Source of the DNA: Sphingomonas kyeonggiensis
GTDB taxonomy: Bacteria; Pseudomonadota; Alphaproteobacteria; Sphingomonadales; Sphingomonadaceae
DNA: 64,000 nucleotides
Assembly: GCF_014196745.1 (NCBI RefSeq)
Contig: NZ_JACIEH010000001.1
Span: 930,001-994,000, forward strand
Direction of reading: 5' to 3'
The notes under the pieces are model-generated. The model was not told the origin of the DNA. It searched no databases and was given only the letters and a program-made list of their open reading frames with translations. Below, in pieces: positions 62,758-64,000 of this stretch (its first letter is position 1; each line of letters begins with the position of its first letter). Position numbers and translations under genes: made by a program.

Positions 62758-63707
62758 TGGGCCAGGACACGCACTCCATCGACTGGCAGGCGGCCCAGTG
62801 GATCGACCGGATGAGCCGTCCGGTGCTCGATAGCGACACCGCCGCGGCCTTTGATCGCTGGATCCTGACGGACCCGCGCCATGTCGACAGCTATGCGCGG
62901 ATGAGCGCGATCTGGCAGTCCAAGGGGCTGGAAGGGGCACTGGGCGAGCCCGCCCACCTCTCTGGCGCGAGCAACGACGATGATGCGGCACCAAACGGGG
63001 GATGGTGGCGTCTGGTACGGGGCGGGGCGGTGGCGAGTCTGCTGGCGCTGGCGTGCGTCGGCGGTGCGCAGCTGCTGGTCTCCGATGCCAGCTATGCCAC
63101 GGCGCGGGGCGGGACGCGCATGGTCGCGCTCGCGGATGGATCGACGGTCCGGATGAACGGCGACACGCGGATCACGGTGCGCATCGCGCCCTGGTCGCGG
63201 CATGTCACGCTCGAACGCGGCGAGGCGTTCTTCGATGTGGCGCATGAGCGCTTGCGCGGCTTCTCGGTCGATGCTGGCGGCGCCAGCGTATCGGTGCTGG
63301 GGACGGCGTTCGACATCGATCGGATCGACAGCGATACGCGCATCATCCAGGTCTATCGGGGGCTCGTCAGCGTCGATGCCGGCACCGGGCGGCAGTGGCA
63401 GCTTCCGGCGGGAAGCGGACTGGAGCTCTCCGGCGAGCATGTGCGCAGCCTGAAGGGCGTTGCGGGCGCTCATCCAGGCTGGACGGACGGCTGGCTCGAG
63501 GCGAACGACATGCCGATGCTGCAGCTGGTCGAGCGGCTAAACCGCACCGCCGCGCATCCCGTCAGACTGGCGGATCCGGCGCTGGGCGATCTCCTGGTCA
63601 CCGGCCGTTTCCAGACCAACGATCCGAAGAACATGCTCGAGGCGATCACGGCGATCCATGATCTGCGCTGGCATGATGCCGGGGATCACTATGTCGTGGA
63701 GCGCTAG
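62757..63707 (+). CDS. FecR-family anti-sigma/regulator
   Basis: 316 residues from the ATG at 62757 (MGQDTHSIDWQAAQWIDRMS), overlapping the sigma stop by one base. A DUF4880 N-terminus (about 10-50), one membrane helix (about 88-108, VASLLALACVGGAQLLV) and a periplasmic FecR domain with TRMVALADGSTVRMNGDTRI and VSVLGTAFDIDRI. It would pass the receptor signal to the sigma factor. Confidence 0.92.
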   Translation: MGQDTHSIDWQAAQWIDRMSRPVLDSDTAAAFDRWILTDPRHVDSYARMSAIWQSKGLEGALGEPAHLSGASNDDDAAPNGGWWRLVRGGAVASLLALACVGGAQLLVSDASYATARGGTRMVALADGSTVRMNGDTRITVRIAPWSRHVTLERGEAFFDVAHERLRGFSVDAGGASVSVLGTAFDIDRIDSDTRIIQVYRGLVSVDAGTGRQWQLPAGSGLELSGEHVRSLKGVAGAHPGWTDGWLEANDMPMLQLVERLNRTAAHPVRLADPALGDLLVTGRFQTNDPKNMLEAITAIHDLRWHDAGDHYVVER

Positions 63708-63848
63708 CGATCGACCCGCGACGATCCGGGTGTGTCACAATGCTTCAACGGATAAGTCATTAAACTGAAACCAAAAAAACTTGTCGGGTTGTGATCCCGT
63801 GCGCCGTCCCTCGCTTGAACGGTTTACAAGTGTGGGGGAAGTTCTTCG

Positions 63849-64000
63849 ATGTTCGTTATCAATCGGCCCGCCGTATCGGCGCTGGCCATCGCCGTCGCGA
63901 CTCTGAACGCTGCGCCGGCCGCTGCACAAAGCTACAGCTTTGCCATTCCCGCGCAGGACCTGGCGCAGGCGTTGCAGCAATTCTCCCGCGTGACGGGCGT
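63849..64000 (+). CDS. TonB-dependent receptor, STN-domain start (partial)
   Basis: From the ATG at 63849 a signal peptide (MFVINRPAVSALAIAVATLN, ending AAAQ) leads into an STN domain (YSFAIPAQDLAQALQQFSRV), the N-terminal signalling extension of FecA-type receptors. Only 50 residues are in the window. With the sigma and FecR genes it forms a complete cell-surface signalling set. Confidence 0.85.
   Translation, partial: MFVINRPAVSALAIAVATLNAAPAAAQSYSFAIPAQDLAQALQQFSRVTG

Noticed and set aside
63813..63831. CTTGAACGGTTTACAAG as a LacI-like operator before the STN receptor
   Set aside because: Symmetry is imperfect and the core differs from both site families; likely chance.

Overview
The window is high-GC alphaproteobacterial DNA. 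It most resembles a sphingomonad (Sphingomonas or a close relative): it has a DUF1465/RcdA-type protein, a DksA with a reduced zinc finger, DUF465 peptides, and a TonB receptor linked to SapC, cupin_8 and tryptophan-halogenase-family genes. This assignment rests on recognised protein families and gene order, not on a database search. No rRNA, tRNA, CRISPR array or insertion sequence was seen.

Positions 1-24.9 kb are mostly housekeeping and envelope genes: a DUF486 membrane protein (cut by the left edge), an AAC(3)-family acetyltransferase, a K+ channel with RCK domain overlapping an NlpD-like LytM lipoprotein, serS, a frameshifted host-attachment gene, a Ser-rich PEP-CTERM-like protein, dksA, a PilZ protein, two DUF465 peptides, rcdA, a nitronate monooxygenase, a gamma carbonic anhydrase, uxaA behind a LacI-like palindrome, a purine permease, a tightly overlapping six-gene DUF4129/DUF4350/MoxR/DUF58/SpoIIM/RDD operon, and a chrB-like/chrA pair.

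Positions 25-28 kb hold a GH3 glycosidase with a PA14 insertion behind a perfect TGGTAGCGCTACCA operator. From 27.8 to 37.1 kb (minus strand) there is an envelope cluster of unknown function: three secreted DUF11-type proteins, a 1668-residue protein with Ig/SdrD-like modules and a probable C-terminal outer-membrane barrel, a MarR-like regulator and a spore-coat-U-like secreted protein. An AT-rich 0.7-kb region with no convincing gene lies upstream.

From 37.8 to 64 kb lies a plant-polysaccharide utilisation locus: SDR dehydrogenase, GH51 arabinofuranosidase, GntR/FadR regulator, GH27 enzyme, CE1-like esterase, cupin_8, SapC, TonB receptor, halogenase-family flavoprotein, a second GH3, GH95, sialate-O-acetylesterase-type esterase, an alpha/beta-hydrolase and GH9. 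It ends in an ECF sigma/FecR pair and the start of an STN-domain TonB receptor. The enzyme set suggests a decorated hemicellulose (xyloglucan or arabinoxylan): GH9 cuts the backbone, esterases remove acyl groups, GH51/GH95/GH27/GH3 trim side chains and oligomers, and the receptor imports them.

Two recurring DNA motifs connect the locus. One is a LacI-type site (core TAGCGCTA) at 27767, 46334 and 59486, with two copies inside signal-peptide codons. The other is a GntR/FadR-type site (TWGTCWGWCTA) in front of GH51, the CE1/GH27 pair, GH95/SASA, the esterase and GH9. The GntR gene inside the locus is the obvious candidate for the second.
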